Source: Alistipes sp. (GTDB taxonomy: Bacteria; Bacteroidota; Bacteroidia; Bacteroidales; Rikenellaceae). From it: DNA of 32,803 nt. Position 1 is the stretch's first letter, and each line of letters begins with the position of its first letter. Below are positions 22,447 to 31,372 of the stretch, piece after piece. The stretch spans positions 1-32,803 of the forward strand of contig JAGCLX010000028.1 of the NCBI GenBank assembly GCA_017646785.1, given 5' to 3'. The notes beneath the pieces are model-generated. The model did not search any database. It had not been told where the DNA came from and was given only the letters and a program-made list of their open reading frames with translations. Made by a program: the position numbers and the translations under genes.

Positions 22447-24600
22447 TTAGTCGTAGAACGACCACGAAATACCCAACTTGAACATACGCGGGTTCAGCGG
22501 ATAGCGAGCAACCTGGAAGTACTCACCATTGCCAAACAAGTTCTGATTCAAGTGCTGAAGTTTCAGCAAGATACGCATGCGCTTCCATTTAGCCGACACA
22601 AAAGCATCAAGGTAGGGATAGTTACCTATCTTAACCTCGCGCTGATTGAAGAAGCTGGAGATTGCAGGGTTGTAGCTTGGAGCGTAGTAAGCCGTGTTGA
22701 AACGGCCATCCAAGCCTACCTGCACACGTAACACATCGCGCACAACCCAAAACTCGTAGTAGTACGAGAGGAAGGCGCTAACGAGTGGTACGGGGAGCAC
22801 ATGTTCATCGGACGTAATTTGCACCAATGCCCTGTGATCGAGGTGGAATCCCGCGAAGCGGAAATCCTTGCGAGCGTACAAACTCGTGAGGCTGACTGTT
22901 CCTGAGTGCTGAGCTACGCGGCTATCGTTGCCATAGTAGATCATGTTACTCATAACGCCCTGCCATGCTCCGATCTCGAGTGCGATATCGGGGACAGAGA
23001 ACTCAACCTCAAATCGAGTTTCAGACTCCTTCTCAAAGGAGTTAAACCACACATAGTGGTTTGAGAATAGATTCTCGTGCCAATAGCTTGGCGAACGGAG
23101 CTCCTGACGGAAGCGTCCGGTGAGAATCAGGGGATGTTCACGGATGAAGGCGCGAAGGGTGATCTCAGCACCCGCCAACAGATCTCCACCACGATAGCCC
23201 GAAGGGTGATACTTAGCATCTGCCCTCCATTCAGCATATCGCTTTATCATACCGCTTGCCGCGCCATATACATACCACGACGAGCGTTTATCACGTGTCA
23301 TATCTCCACGCACATAGTCCTGCAAGCGGAGATACGAGTAAGTGTGTATATCGTAGCCTATACCGCCATCAATAGTCGACACCACGCCATAGCGGTCCCA
23401 TGGCTGCACCTGCACATAGAGCTTATTCGATATCAAGCGCTCGGAGATTGAGTCGCGTGTGACATCGGGATTGATGTACCAATCCTCGTAGTAGCTATGC
23501 GTAGTGGGTGTATAGTTACCATCACCGTCGTGCTCACCGCGCTCGTTGGTGAAGGTAGAACGCTTATCGGTATAGACCTTAGACCATGTGTTATACTCAA
23601 ACTGGTGGCCCACATATATTGTCGAGAGGTCTGCCAACGAGAAGTCATACTCCGTAACGCGCTCCAGAGGTATGGCGATTGCCTGCTTAACGACGAATGA
23701 GTTGTTGCGGTAGTGGTTATGCGCCTCCGCCGTAGCAAGACGCATGGGCACACCCGAGGGCATCTCGAATACCGTATCGGCAATAGCCCACTCGCCCACG
23801 ACACCACCATTCTCACGCGTGTCGACCATGTTGTTCATGTATGCAGCATGCACCGAGTAGCGCTTACCCGTGTGTGCCATACCCACCGACAGAGCATGGT
23901 TCTTGGTACGCTGCCAGTCATAGCGGCCCATGGTGCTACGCGCCTTGTAGCTCACGTTAGCCGAGGTCGAGGGGTTGATATTCTGTGAGTGTACAAGCTC
24001 GAAGTGCTCCTCACGATAGCGCTTCTGACCCGACTCCAAGTAGGTCATATTCGTGAGCGCATCCTTACCATTATAGAATGGCACGTTCTCCACACGTGCT
24101 GTGTAGGCGTCGTAACTACGTGCAAAGGTAAAGTCGGGGTCCTGGCGACGGTCAAACCAGTTGATGGGCTGCGACGACTGTCCCAAGCCACCCAGCGCCA
24201 TGTCACCCACACCCTTGCGGTAGAAGACATAGTCTATGCGCCAATCTGCCAAGGTGGAGTCGAGAGGCAAGACGTTGACACGGTTGTAGTAGCGGTCGAT
24301 GTTCCACTTCCAGTTGGGCAGAGCGCGCACCGTATCGTTGAAGTAGTACGACTCGAGGGGGCGGCGCTCGCGCTTCTTCTTCGTATCCGTAGAGTCGGCC
24401 TGCTCCGTGCCTTCACCCTCCATACCCTCCGTATCGGTGCCCTCCATGCCTGGGATACCCGCGCCATAGATGCTCGTATTCTCGCCATTGCGCTGTGCAC
24501 GAGCCATAGCTGCGGCATCGAGCTGTGCATACGACAAATTGGGCAGCATGATTGCCACCACAACAGCCACAGCCGAGAGTATCCAGCGCATAGTCTTCAT
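22447..24600 (-). CDS. Putative porin (Porin_10-like)
   Basis: 717 residues. Signal peptide to about residue 25 (SYA/QLD). A flexible Gly/Glu/Thr-rich segment follows (about 45-75, with repeated GMEG and GTE units and a basic KKKRERR). The long C-terminal part consists of amphipathic beta strands starting YYFNDTVRALPNWKWN, with a DYVFYRKGVGDMALGGLGQ-type periplasmic region, and ends in SWSFYD. This layout is typical of the large predicted porins of Bacteroidetes. Outer-membrane location is inferred. It lies 16 nt after pssA and 45 nt before the transglycosylase gene, so all three probably share one transcript. Confidence 0.82.
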   Translation of the reverse strand: MKTMRWILSAVAVVVAIMLPNLSYAQLDAAAMARAQRNGENTSIYGAGIPGMEGTDTEGMEGEGTEQADSTDTKKKRERRPLESYYFNDTVRALPNWKWNIDRYYNRVNVLPLDSTLADWRIDYVFYRKGVGDMALGGLGQSSQPINWFDRRQDPDFTFARSYDAYTARVENVPFYNGKDALTNMTYLESGQKRYREEHFELVHSQNINPSTSANVSYKARSTMGRYDWQRTKNHALSVGMAHTGKRYSVHAAYMNNMVDTRENGGVVGEWAIADTVFEMPSGVPMRLATAEAHNHYRNNSFVVKQAIAIPLERVTEYDFSLADLSTIYVGHQFEYNTWSKVYTDKRSTFTNERGEHDGDGNYTPTTHSYYEDWYINPDVTRDSISERLISNKLYVQVQPWDRYGVVSTIDGGIGYDIHTYSYLRLQDYVRGDMTRDKRSSWYVYGAASGMIKRYAEWRADAKYHPSGYRGGDLLAGAEITLRAFIREHPLILTGRFRQELRSPSYWHENLFSNHYVWFNSFEKESETRFEVEFSVPDIALEIGAWQGVMSNMIYYGNDSRVAQHSGTVSLTSLYARKDFRFAGFHLDHRALVQITSDEHVLPVPLVSAFLSYYYEFWVVRDVLRVQVGLDGRFNTAYYAPSYNPAISSFFNQREVKIGNYPYLDAFVSAKWKRMRILLKLQHLNQNLFGNGEYFQVARYPLNPRMFKLGISWSFYD

Positions 24601-24616
24601 TCCTTATCTCACTCCT

Positions 24617-25336
24617 TTATTTGTTGGCACGACCGCCCAAAAGCCACATCACCGTAGACACAGCAATATACAAAACGATAATTGCAAGCACAGAGTATGC
24701 AGGCATGAGAATTATTATCGCCAAGGCAGCTGCAATAAATCCATAGCGCAACTCGTTACCCTTGATGCCAAAGCCCTTGAACTTGAGGGCAAACATGCGA
24801 ATGGGGCTGATGAGCAAGAGCGCTGCCGCGATTGAAATAATAAGGATGTTCTCCTGGTATAGCACCACCCTACCCGACTCAGACAACATCGCTAACGACA
24901 TTAGCATAAGTGCATTAGCAGGCGTGGGCAAGCCCTCAAACTCAGTCGACTGCGTGGTATCGATGTTGAACTTCGCCAGGCGCAACACCGAGAATGCTGC
25001 GATGATGAGCACGACATACTTCAACCAACCCATAACCTCGGGACACAAGTCGTAGTATGACGACGAGTGCACATAGAGGTCATACATTACGAGTGCAGGG
25101 GCTAAGCCGAATGTCACGTCATCGGCCAGAGAGTCAAGCTGAACACCGAGTGGCGACATCTGATTGAGCAGGCGAGCAGCGAAGCCATCGAGGAAATCGA
25201 AGATGGCAGCCGCGATGATTAGCCAGAAGGCTACATCGTAGGCGTGGTACTCCAGCGTGAAGATAATCGCTGCACAACCCGACAAGAGATTTGCCAGTGT
25301 GATGATATTTGGTACGGTGAACAACCTTATTTTCAT
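24617..25336 (-). CDS. pssA: CDP-diacylglycerol-serine O-phosphatidyltransferase
   Basis: 239 residues from ATG 25336 (MKIRLFTVPNIITLANLLSG), the normal family start. An ATG 20 codons upstream (25396) lies right at the predicted transcript start and adds a non-conserved tail, so I prefer the inner one, though leaderless use cannot be excluded. The CDP-alcohol phosphotransferase motif DGxxAR-x8-G-x3-D-x3-D is perfect, from DGFAAR through LDSLADD. Several membrane helices follow. It makes phosphatidylserine, the precursor of phosphatidylethanolamine, at the inner membrane. First gene of the minus-strand operon with the porin. Confidence 0.9.
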   Translation of the reverse strand: MKIRLFTVPNIITLANLLSGCAAIIFTLEYHAYDVAFWLIIAAAIFDFLDGFAARLLNQMSPLGVQLDSLADDVTFGLAPALVMYDLYVHSSSYYDLCPEVMGWLKYVVLIIAAFSVLRLAKFNIDTTQSTEFEGLPTPANALMLMSLAMLSESGRVVLYQENILIISIAAALLLISPIRMFALKFKGFGIKGNELRYGFIAAALAIIILMPAYSVLAIIVLYIAVSTVMWLLGGRANK

Positions 25337-25400
25337 ATTGTTACTTATCTCAGTTTCTATAATTTTTGGTGCTGTTTTTGCTAAAAACAAACCCAAACAT

Positions 25401-25431
25401 TTTGCAAAGATACAAAAAAATTTTATCTTTG
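25401..25431 (+). promoter_or_regulatory. manC promoter
   Basis: TTTG at 25401-25404, exactly 19 nt, TATCTTTG at 25424-25431. The TTTG directly abuts the opposing pssA -7 box. The leader before the manC ATG is about 41 nt and very AT-rich. Confidence 0.85.
25405..25412 (-). promoter_or_regulatory. -7 box of pssA, overlapping the manC promoter
   Basis: TATCTTTG on the minus strand, predicting a transcript start near 25398 and a leader of about 60 nt. No good -33 box is seen. Confidence 0.6.
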
Positions 25432-25478
25432 TGTAAATTTTATAAATTTAACGCTCTAAATTAACACATATTGAGCCG

Positions 25479-26552
25479 ATGAACAACAATCGTTACTGCG
25501 TGATTATGGCTGGTGGTGCTGGCACCCGCTTTTGGCCGATGAGCCGTCAGAGCTATCCAAAGCAATTTTTGGACATCCTCGGAACAGGCAAATCGTTCAT
25601 CCGACACACATACGAAAGATTTAACACTATTGTTCCAAAAGAGAACTTCATCGTAGTGACAAATCAGCGCTACAAGGAGCTCGTCTTGGAGCACATCCCC
25701 GAGCTCAACGAGGAGCAAATTCTATGCGAGCCAATAGGTCGCAACACCGCCCCTTGCATCGCCTATGCTGCATATACACTGCAAAAGATAAACCCCGAAG
25801 CGGAAATGATAGTAACACCCGCTGACCACCTGATACTCAACGAACAAGAGTTTTATAATGTGGTCATGCAGGCCTTAGAGTTCATCGGTAAGAACGACAC
25901 ACTGATGACCATTGGCATCACACCCACACGCCCCGAGACGGGCTATGGATATATCCAGCGTACCAGCAACAGCAAGATATGCAAAGTGAAGTGTTTTACC
26001 GAAAAGCCCAACCGCGAAATGGCCGAGGCATTTTTGGAGTGCGGTGAATTTTTGTGGAACTCGGGAATCTTCATCTGGAAGCTCCGCGACATCCTCAGCG
26101 CACTCAACCAACACCTCCCCGAGCATGCCGCCCTATTCAACTCCATTGCCGACAAACTACGCACCCCCGAGGAGGCTGAGGCCATCGAGCATATATTTTC
26201 GGAGTGTCGTCCCATAAGCATCGACTACGGCGTTATGGAGATGGCAAGCAACGTGCACGTCATCAACGGCGACTTCGGATGGAGCGATGTCGGAACATGG
26301 GGTTCGGTATACCAGCACATACGCAAGGACCGCTACGCCAACGCCTATAACCCAGAGCAGGTGCACATATACAACACCCGCAACACACTCGTATCACTTC
26401 CCAAGGATAAGGTCGCAGTGGTAAACGGCCTCAAGGACTACATCGTTGTGGACACCGAGGATGCACTTCTAATCTGCCCCATGAGCGACGAGCAAAACAT
26501 CAAGACATACATCGAGGAGGTGCGATTTGCCACGGGCGACAAGCACATATAA
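25479..26552 (+). CDS. manC: Mannose-1-phosphate guanylyltransferase
   Basis: 357 residues, the single-domain form without the C-terminal phosphomannose isomerase cupin found in longer ManC/AlgA proteins. It makes GDP-mannose from mannose-1-P and GTP for polysaccharide and glycoprotein assembly. The nucleotidyltransferase signature AGGAGTRFWPMSR starts at about residue 11 with PKQF after it. Others are EPIGRNTAP near 86, VTPADHLI near 112, FTEKP near 173, LWNSGIF near 192 and GWSDVGTW near 268. It is a single-gene unit with its own promoter and a strong terminator. Confidence 0.93.
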   Translation: MNNNRYCVIMAGGAGTRFWPMSRQSYPKQFLDILGTGKSFIRHTYERFNTIVPKENFIVVTNQRYKELVLEHIPELNEEQILCEPIGRNTAPCIAYAAYTLQKINPEAEMIVTPADHLILNEQEFYNVVMQALEFIGKNDTLMTIGITPTRPETGYGYIQRTSNSKICKVKCFTEKPNREMAEAFLECGEFLWNSGIFIWKLRDILSALNQHLPEHAALFNSIADKLRTPEEAEAIEHIFSECRPISIDYGVMEMASNVHVINGDFGWSDVGTWGSVYQHIRKDRYANAYNPEQVHIYNTRNTLVSLPKDKVAVVNGLKDYIVVDTEDALLICPMSDEQNIKTYIEEVRFATGDKHI

Positions 26553-26576
26553 GCCATCGAAAATCTGAGTATACAG

Positions 26577-26616
26577 GGTCTTTAACTCCACGGCGGAGCT
26601 TAAAGACCTTTTTTTT
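26577..26616 (+). terminator. Terminator after manC
   Basis: GGTCTTTAA pairs with TTAAAGACC, with an inner CTCC/GGAG stem and a bulged C, followed by eight T. Confidence 0.92.
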
Positions 26617-26682
26617 GCACACTTTGTCAATAAATTGTTACAAAGATTTGCCATTCCTCTATTATTTCTATGAAATAATTTT

Positions 26683-26690
26683 TACTTTTG
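26683..26690 (+). promoter_or_regulatory. -7 box of the lon operon
   Basis: TACTTTTG, giving a leader of about 90 nt before lon. No clear -33 box is seen, which would fit a weak or activated promoter. Confidence 0.5.
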
Positions 26691-26726
26691 TCGCGTTATT
26701 TTGGAAGATGTGTATGTGCACACCAA

Positions 26727-26756
26727 ATGGCATGGTCATGGCAACATGATTTTTAA
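26727..26756 (+). CDS. Possible 9-codon upstream ORF in the lon leader
   Basis: ATG to TAA encodes MAWSWQHDF, two Trp in nine residues, 30 nt before the lon ATG. There is no obvious ribosome site, but most genes here lack one. It could be chance; I list it because it is a complete short frame inside a leader. Confidence 0.2.
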   Translation: MAWSWQHDF

Positions 26757-26786
26757 CGTTACAGAAATATAGAATTACGACGAAAT

Positions 26787-29204
26787 ATGAAGAAGAAAGA
26801 GAAAGACTTTGAAGAGATTGGCCTCACCCCTGAGCTCTTCGATGGTAAGCACCAGGTGATACCCATCATCTCGGGCGGCGATGACACCATCGAGGATGTT
26901 AAAATCCCAGAGGTGTTACCAATCCTCACACTACGCAGCTCAGTGATATTCCCTGGCTCGGTAACCCCCATCACCGTGGGTCGTCCCAAGTCGATAGCTC
27001 TGGTGCGCGCCGTGGAGGCTGATGGCGGCATACTCGGTGCCGTGCTCCAGGTGGACAGCGAGATTGAGGACCCACAGCCCGATGACATGCACAAGATTGG
27101 TACGTCGGCACGCATCCTCAAAATTCTCGACATGCCCAATGGCAACCTAACTGTCATCCTTGCCGGTTTGGATAAGATCGAGGTTGGCGAGTACACCATG
27201 ACACAGCCCTACTTCAAGGCTGCGGTTACCCCCATCCAGGACTCAACACCCGACCCCAAGAGCGTTGAGTTCACAGCCCTCGTGGAGTCTATCAAGGAGG
27301 TGACGCTAAACATTATAGACATATCATCGGCGATGCCCAAGGAGGCAGCCTTTGCTATCAAGAACCTCGATTCAAGTCGCGCCATCATCAACTTCATCTG
27401 TACCAACATGGATCTCTCGGATGATGACCGCCAGCACCTTCTCGAGGCACCAGGCCTCTTGGCACGCTCGCGCCGTCTGCTCGAGATATTGGTGCGTGAG
27501 CAGCAACTCGCCGAGATTAAGAACGAGATTCAGAGCCGCGTAAAGCAGGATATAGACAAGCAGCAGCGCGACTACTACCTCCAGCAGCAGGTGCGCGTAA
27601 TCCAGGAGGAGTTGGGCGATAGCGTCGACGCCGACATTGAGCGCCTACGCGAGGAGGCTAAGAAGAAAAAGTGGTCGGAGGCGACAGCTGCACTCTTCGA
27701 TAAGGAGGTAGCAAAACTCGAGCGTCTAAACCCCTCTATCGCTGAGTACTCGGTGCAGATAAACTACTTGCAGCTGATGCTCGACCTACCATGGAACGAG
27801 ATGACCGAGGATAGACTCGACCTCAACCTTGTACGCGAGCAGCTCGACAAGGATCACTTCGGTCTTGACGAGGTTAAGGAGCGCTTGCTCGAGCACCTTG
27901 CAGTCATCAAGCTCAAGGGCGATCTGAAATCCCCTATCCTCTGCCTCTATGGCCCTCCAGGAGTTGGTAAGACATCGCTCGGCAAGTCGGTAGCCGAGGC
28001 TCTCGGTCGCAAGTTCGGCCGCATATCACTCGGTGGCTTGCATGACGAGTCGGAGATTCGTGGTCACCGCCGCACATATATCGGCGCTATGCCTGGTCGC
28101 ATCATCGAGACCATCAAGCGCTGTGGTGCGTCAAACCCTGTCATCATCCTCGATGAGGTGGACAAGGTGTCGCGCTCGAACCATGGCGACCCCTCAAGTG
28201 CCCTTCTCGAGGTACTCGACCCCGAGCAGAACACCACCTTCCACGACAACTACCTCGACACGGAGTATGACCTCTCGAAGGTGCTCTTTATCGCTACGGC
28301 AAATAACGTGAACAACATATCGTCGGCACTGCGTGATCGCATGGAGATGATAAACATTCCTGGTTACATCCTCGAGGACAAGGTGCAGATTGCGCGCAAG
28401 CACCTCATCGCCAAGCAGCGTGAGGCACACGGCATCACCGAGGAGCAGTTCAACATCACCGACGAGGCTATCGTGCAGATTATCGAGGACTACACTCGCG
28501 AGTCGGGTGTGCGCACTCTCGACAAGATGATTGCAAAGATGGCTCGCAACCGCGCTAAGGCCGTGGCTTTCGAGAACGAGTATACGCCATGCGTGGGTAA
28601 GGAGGGCGTTGAGGATATGCTCGGCAAGCCTAAGTTCCACAACGACCGCTACGACATAGCTGGCATGCGTGGCGTGGTTACAGGCCTCGCATGGACTGAG
28701 GTGGGTGGCGACATCCTCTACGTGGAGTCTATACTCACCCCTGGTAAGGGCAAACTCAACCTCACGGGTAACCTTGGCGACGTGATGAAGGAGTCGGCAA
28801 CCATAGCTTACGAGTGGGTGATGGCACACCACCAGGAGTTGGGCATCGACCGCAAGATGTTTGAGGAGTGGGATATCAACATCCACGTACCCGAGGGTGC
28901 GGTACCCAAGGATGGTCCTTCGGCAGGTATCACCATGGTGACCTCTATCACCTCGACATTCACAGGCCGCGAGGTCAAGGAGCGCATTGCTATGACTGGT
29001 GAGACGACACTACGTGGCCGCGTGACAGCCGTGGGTGGCATCCGCGAGAAGATACTCGCAGCAAAGCGCGCCGGCATCACCGAGCTCATCCTCTCGGAGG
29101 AGAACCGCAAGGATATCGAAGAGATCAAGGAGGAGTACCGCGAAGGTCTTATATTCCACTACGTACGAACCAACGACGAGGTGCTTCGCCTCGCACTAAA
29201 GTAA
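26787..29204 (+). CDS. lon: ATP-dependent protease Lon
   Basis: 805 residues. The N-terminal LON substrate domain spans about 40-245 (VLPILTLRSSVIFPGSVTPI). A coiled-coil segment follows (about 245-310). The AAA+ domain has Walker A GPPGVGKT at 389-396 and Walker B PVIILDEVDK at 451-460. The protease domain carries the Ser712-Lys755 dyad in PKDGPSAG and GGIREKILAAK, with the 43-residue spacing of E. coli Lon. It degrades misfolded and regulatory proteins in the cytoplasm. It heads a five-gene run, with kdsB starting 6 nt after its stop, so envelope Kdo synthesis may be tied to stress-controlled lon transcription. No CIRCE-type operator was seen in the leader. Confidence 0.96.
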   Translation: MKKKEKDFEEIGLTPELFDGKHQVIPIISGGDDTIEDVKIPEVLPILTLRSSVIFPGSVTPITVGRPKSIALVRAVEADGGILGAVLQVDSEIEDPQPDDMHKIGTSARILKILDMPNGNLTVILAGLDKIEVGEYTMTQPYFKAAVTPIQDSTPDPKSVEFTALVESIKEVTLNIIDISSAMPKEAAFAIKNLDSSRAIINFICTNMDLSDDDRQHLLEAPGLLARSRRLLEILVREQQLAEIKNEIQSRVKQDIDKQQRDYYLQQQVRVIQEELGDSVDADIERLREEAKKKKWSEATAALFDKEVAKLERLNPSIAEYSVQINYLQLMLDLPWNEMTEDRLDLNLVREQLDKDHFGLDEVKERLLEHLAVIKLKGDLKSPILCLYGPPGVGKTSLGKSVAEALGRKFGRISLGGLHDESEIRGHRRTYIGAMPGRIIETIKRCGASNPVIILDEVDKVSRSNHGDPSSALLEVLDPEQNTTFHDNYLDTEYDLSKVLFIATANNVNNISSALRDRMEMINIPGYILEDKVQIARKHLIAKQREAHGITEEQFNITDEAIVQIIEDYTRESGVRTLDKMIAKMARNRAKAVAFENEYTPCVGKEGVEDMLGKPKFHNDRYDIAGMRGVVTGLAWTEVGGDILYVESILTPGKGKLNLTGNLGDVMKESATIAYEWVMAHHQELGIDRKMFEEWDINIHVPEGAVPKDGPSAGITMVTSITSTFTGREVKERIAMTGETTLRGRVTAVGGIREKILAAKRAGITELILSEENRKDIEEIKEEYREGLIFHYVRTNDEVLRLALK

Positions 29205-29210
29205 TACGCG

Positions 29211-29957
29211 ATGAGAGTAGCAGCCATCATCCCCGCACGCTATCAGTCGACACGCCTTCCAGCCAAGCCCCTAAGGAAGCTTGGCTGCAAGAGCATTATA
29301 CAGTGGGTCTACGAGGCGGTGCACGCAGTAATTGAGGATGTCGTCGTGGCCACCGACGATGAGCGCATCGTCGAGGAGGTCGAGCGCTTTGGTGGTCGCG
29401 CCATCATGACAACTACAGAGCACCGTTCAGGCACCGACCGCTGTGCCGAAGCACTCTCGAAGATTGAGGGTGAGTATGACGTGGTGGTAAACGTGCAGGG
29501 CGACGAACCATTCATCCGCAAGGAGCACATCGAGGCTCTCATCAAGTGCTTCGACACCCCCGCAACGGATATTGCAACACTCGCTAAGGCATTCACCAAA
29601 GAGGAGAGCAACAACATACACAACCCCAACTGCGTGAAGGTGGTCACCGACCTACGCAACAGAGCCCTCTACTTCTCACGCGCTACGATACCCTATCAGC
29701 GAGATGTGGAGCCAACAGAGTGGGTAGAACGCCACACCTACCTCAAGCATATCGGCATATATGCCTTTCGTGCTGCTGTGCTCAGGGAGGTTACTGCACT
29801 TGACACCACAGCCCTGGAGCGCACCGAGAAGCTCGAGCAGCTGCGCTGGCTGGAGCATGGCTACCACATTAGCGTGGCGATGACAGAGTTTGCCACCGTG
29901 GGCATAGACACCCCCGAGGATCTGCAGCGCGCAGAGGAGCTACTAAAACAGTTATAA
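29211..29957 (+). CDS. kdsB: 3-deoxy-manno-octulosonate cytidylyltransferase (CMP-Kdo synthetase)
   Basis: 248 residues. It activates Kdo with CTP to CMP-Kdo for transfer to lipid A. The family start IIPARYQSTRLPAKPL is at residues 6-21. HRSGTDRCAEAL near 66, VVNVQGDEPFI near 91 and NPNCVKVV near 141 are conserved. The C-terminal FATVGIDTPEDL near 228 also matches. It starts 6 nt after lon and lies 22 nt before kdsA, giving a compact Kdo module in the order kdsB-kdsA-kdsD. Confidence 0.95.
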   Translation: MRVAAIIPARYQSTRLPAKPLRKLGCKSIIQWVYEAVHAVIEDVVVATDDERIVEEVERFGGRAIMTTTEHRSGTDRCAEALSKIEGEYDVVVNVQGDEPFIRKEHIEALIKCFDTPATDIATLAKAFTKEESNNIHNPNCVKVVTDLRNRALYFSRATIPYQRDVEPTEWVERHTYLKHIGIYAFRAAVLREVTALDTTALERTEKLEQLRWLEHGYHISVAMTEFATVGIDTPEDLQRAEELLKQL

Positions 29958-29979
29958 CCCGAACAACACAATACACAAC

Positions 29980-30738
29980 GTGACTACGCCAACCATAATT
30001 GCAGGACCATGCGTCATTGAGCCCAACGATGTGCTCGATGAGGTGGCTCGTACCATTGCCGAACTTAACAAGGAGCTCGGCATTGACATCGTTTTGAAGG
30101 CCTCATTCGACAAGGCTAACCGCACATCTATACACTCCTATCGCGGTGTGGGCATGGAGCGCGGACTTACCATGCTTGCCGACATGAAGAGCCGCTACAA
30201 CCTGCACATAACTACCGACATCCACGAGGCTTGGCAGGCTGAGCCTGTGAGCGAGGTAGCCGATATCGTGCAGATACCAGCACTCCTATCTCGCCAGACC
30301 GACATCATCACCGCAGCAGCACGACACGCCAAGGTGGTAAACATCAAGAAGGGACAGATGCTTTCGGCGGAGGATATGCGCCACGCCTACAACAAGGCAC
30401 TCGAGAGCGGAGCTAAGGATGTATGGCTCACCGAGCGCGGCAATATGTTTGGCTACAACAACCTCGTTGTCGACTTCCGCAACATCACCATCATGCGCGG
30501 CATAGCACCTACAGTAATCATGGACTGCACACACTCTGTGCAGCGCCCCGGAGCTAATGGTTCGCAGAGTGGTGGCGACAATTGCTACATCGAGTCTATG
30601 GCCCTCGCGGCAAAGGCTTTTGGCGCCAACGGCTACTTCTTCGAGGTGCACCCCACACCCGAAAAGGCCCTGTGTGATGGTGCCAACTCACTACACATTG
30701 ACAAACTTAAAACACTAATAAATAGGCTTATACAATAA
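29980..30738 (+). CDS. kdsA: Kdo-8-phosphate synthase, metal-dependent class
   Basis: 252 residues, starting with GTG at 29980, the only start that gives the family N-terminus (MTTPTIIAGPCVIE). It condenses phosphoenolpyruvate with arabinose-5-phosphate. KASFDKANRTS at 40-50 and the THSVQRPG segment at 184-191 are present. Cys11, His185, Glu222 and Asp233 fall at exactly the numbers of the metal ligands in the Aquifex enzyme, whereas the metal-free class has Asn in place of the Cys. It is therefore predicted to be a metalloenzyme. Its stop TAA is followed immediately by the kdsD ATG, suggesting coupled translation. Confidence 0.95.
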   Translation: MTTPTIIAGPCVIEPNDVLDEVARTIAELNKELGIDIVLKASFDKANRTSIHSYRGVGMERGLTMLADMKSRYNLHITTDIHEAWQAEPVSEVADIVQIPALLSRQTDIITAAARHAKVVNIKKGQMLSAEDMRHAYNKALESGAKDVWLTERGNMFGYNNLVVDFRNITIMRGIAPTVIMDCTHSVQRPGANGSQSGGDNCYIESMALAAKAFGANGYFFEVHPTPEKALCDGANSLHIDKLKTLINRLIQ

Positions 30739-31359
30739 ATGGACATGGGAACCGAACGAGAAAGAATCCTGACTATTGGTCGTAACACCATAGCCACCGA
30801 AGCACGAGCACTCTCAACAATCGAGAAACGCCTCGACGACTCTTTTGCTAACGCTGTGGAGTGCATCCACAACTGCCGCGGTCGCCTTATCATCACTGGC
30901 TTGGGTAAGTCGGGACATGTAGCACGCAAAATTGCAGCTACGCTAACCAGCACAGGCACACGTGCATCATTCCTCCACGCCACCGAGGCGTTGCATGGCG
31001 ACTTGGGAATCATTGCACCCGACGATGTTGTCATGGCACTCTCATACTCAGGCGAGACAGAGGAGGTAGTGCGTGTCGCAGAGTTTGTTGCTACAAACAA
31101 GAACACGCTTATCGCCATGACTGGCAACAACGACTCGTCATTGGCTAAGTATTCCGACATCGTGCTTAACACACACGTAGAGGATGAGGGCACAATCCTT
31201 GACATCGTGCCTACATCGTCGACAACCGTGCAGCTCGCTATGGGTGATGCCATCGCCGCAGCACTCATGCACATACACAACTTCCATGCAAGCGACTTTG
31301 CGCGCGTGCACCCAGGAGGTTATATTGAAAAACGTATCAAAGACTCAAACATAGAGTAA
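30739..31359 (+). CDS. kdsD: Arabinose-5-phosphate isomerase, SIS domain only
   Basis: 206 residues. It converts ribulose-5-phosphate to arabinose-5-phosphate, the substrate of the adjacent kdsA. The SIS domain has GLGKSGHVARKIA near 54-66, HATEALHGDLG near 80-90, SYSGETEEVV near 105-114, and a terminal HASDFARVHPGG. The two CBS domains present in the ~325-residue enzymes of Enterobacteria are absent, as the chain stops after the SIS domain. Short forms like this are known in Bacteroidetes. Start codon touches the kdsA stop. Confidence 0.92.
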   Translation: MDMGTERERILTIGRNTIATEARALSTIEKRLDDSFANAVECIHNCRGRLIITGLGKSGHVARKIAATLTSTGTRASFLHATEALHGDLGIIAPDDVVMALSYSGETEEVVRVAEFVATNKNTLIAMTGNNDSSLAKYSDIVLNTHVEDEGTILDIVPTSSTTVQLAMGDAIAAALMHIHNFHASDFARVHPGGYIEKRIKDSNIE

Positions 31360-31372
31360 CAACCATACTGAC

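Noticed and set aside
26691..26786. Heat-shock operator (CIRCE) before lon
   Set aside because: No TTAGCACTC-N9-GAGTGCTAA or close variant is present.
28194..28886. 230-codon minus-strand frame inside lon
   Set aside because: Antisense shadow of the Lon AAA+ and protease region.
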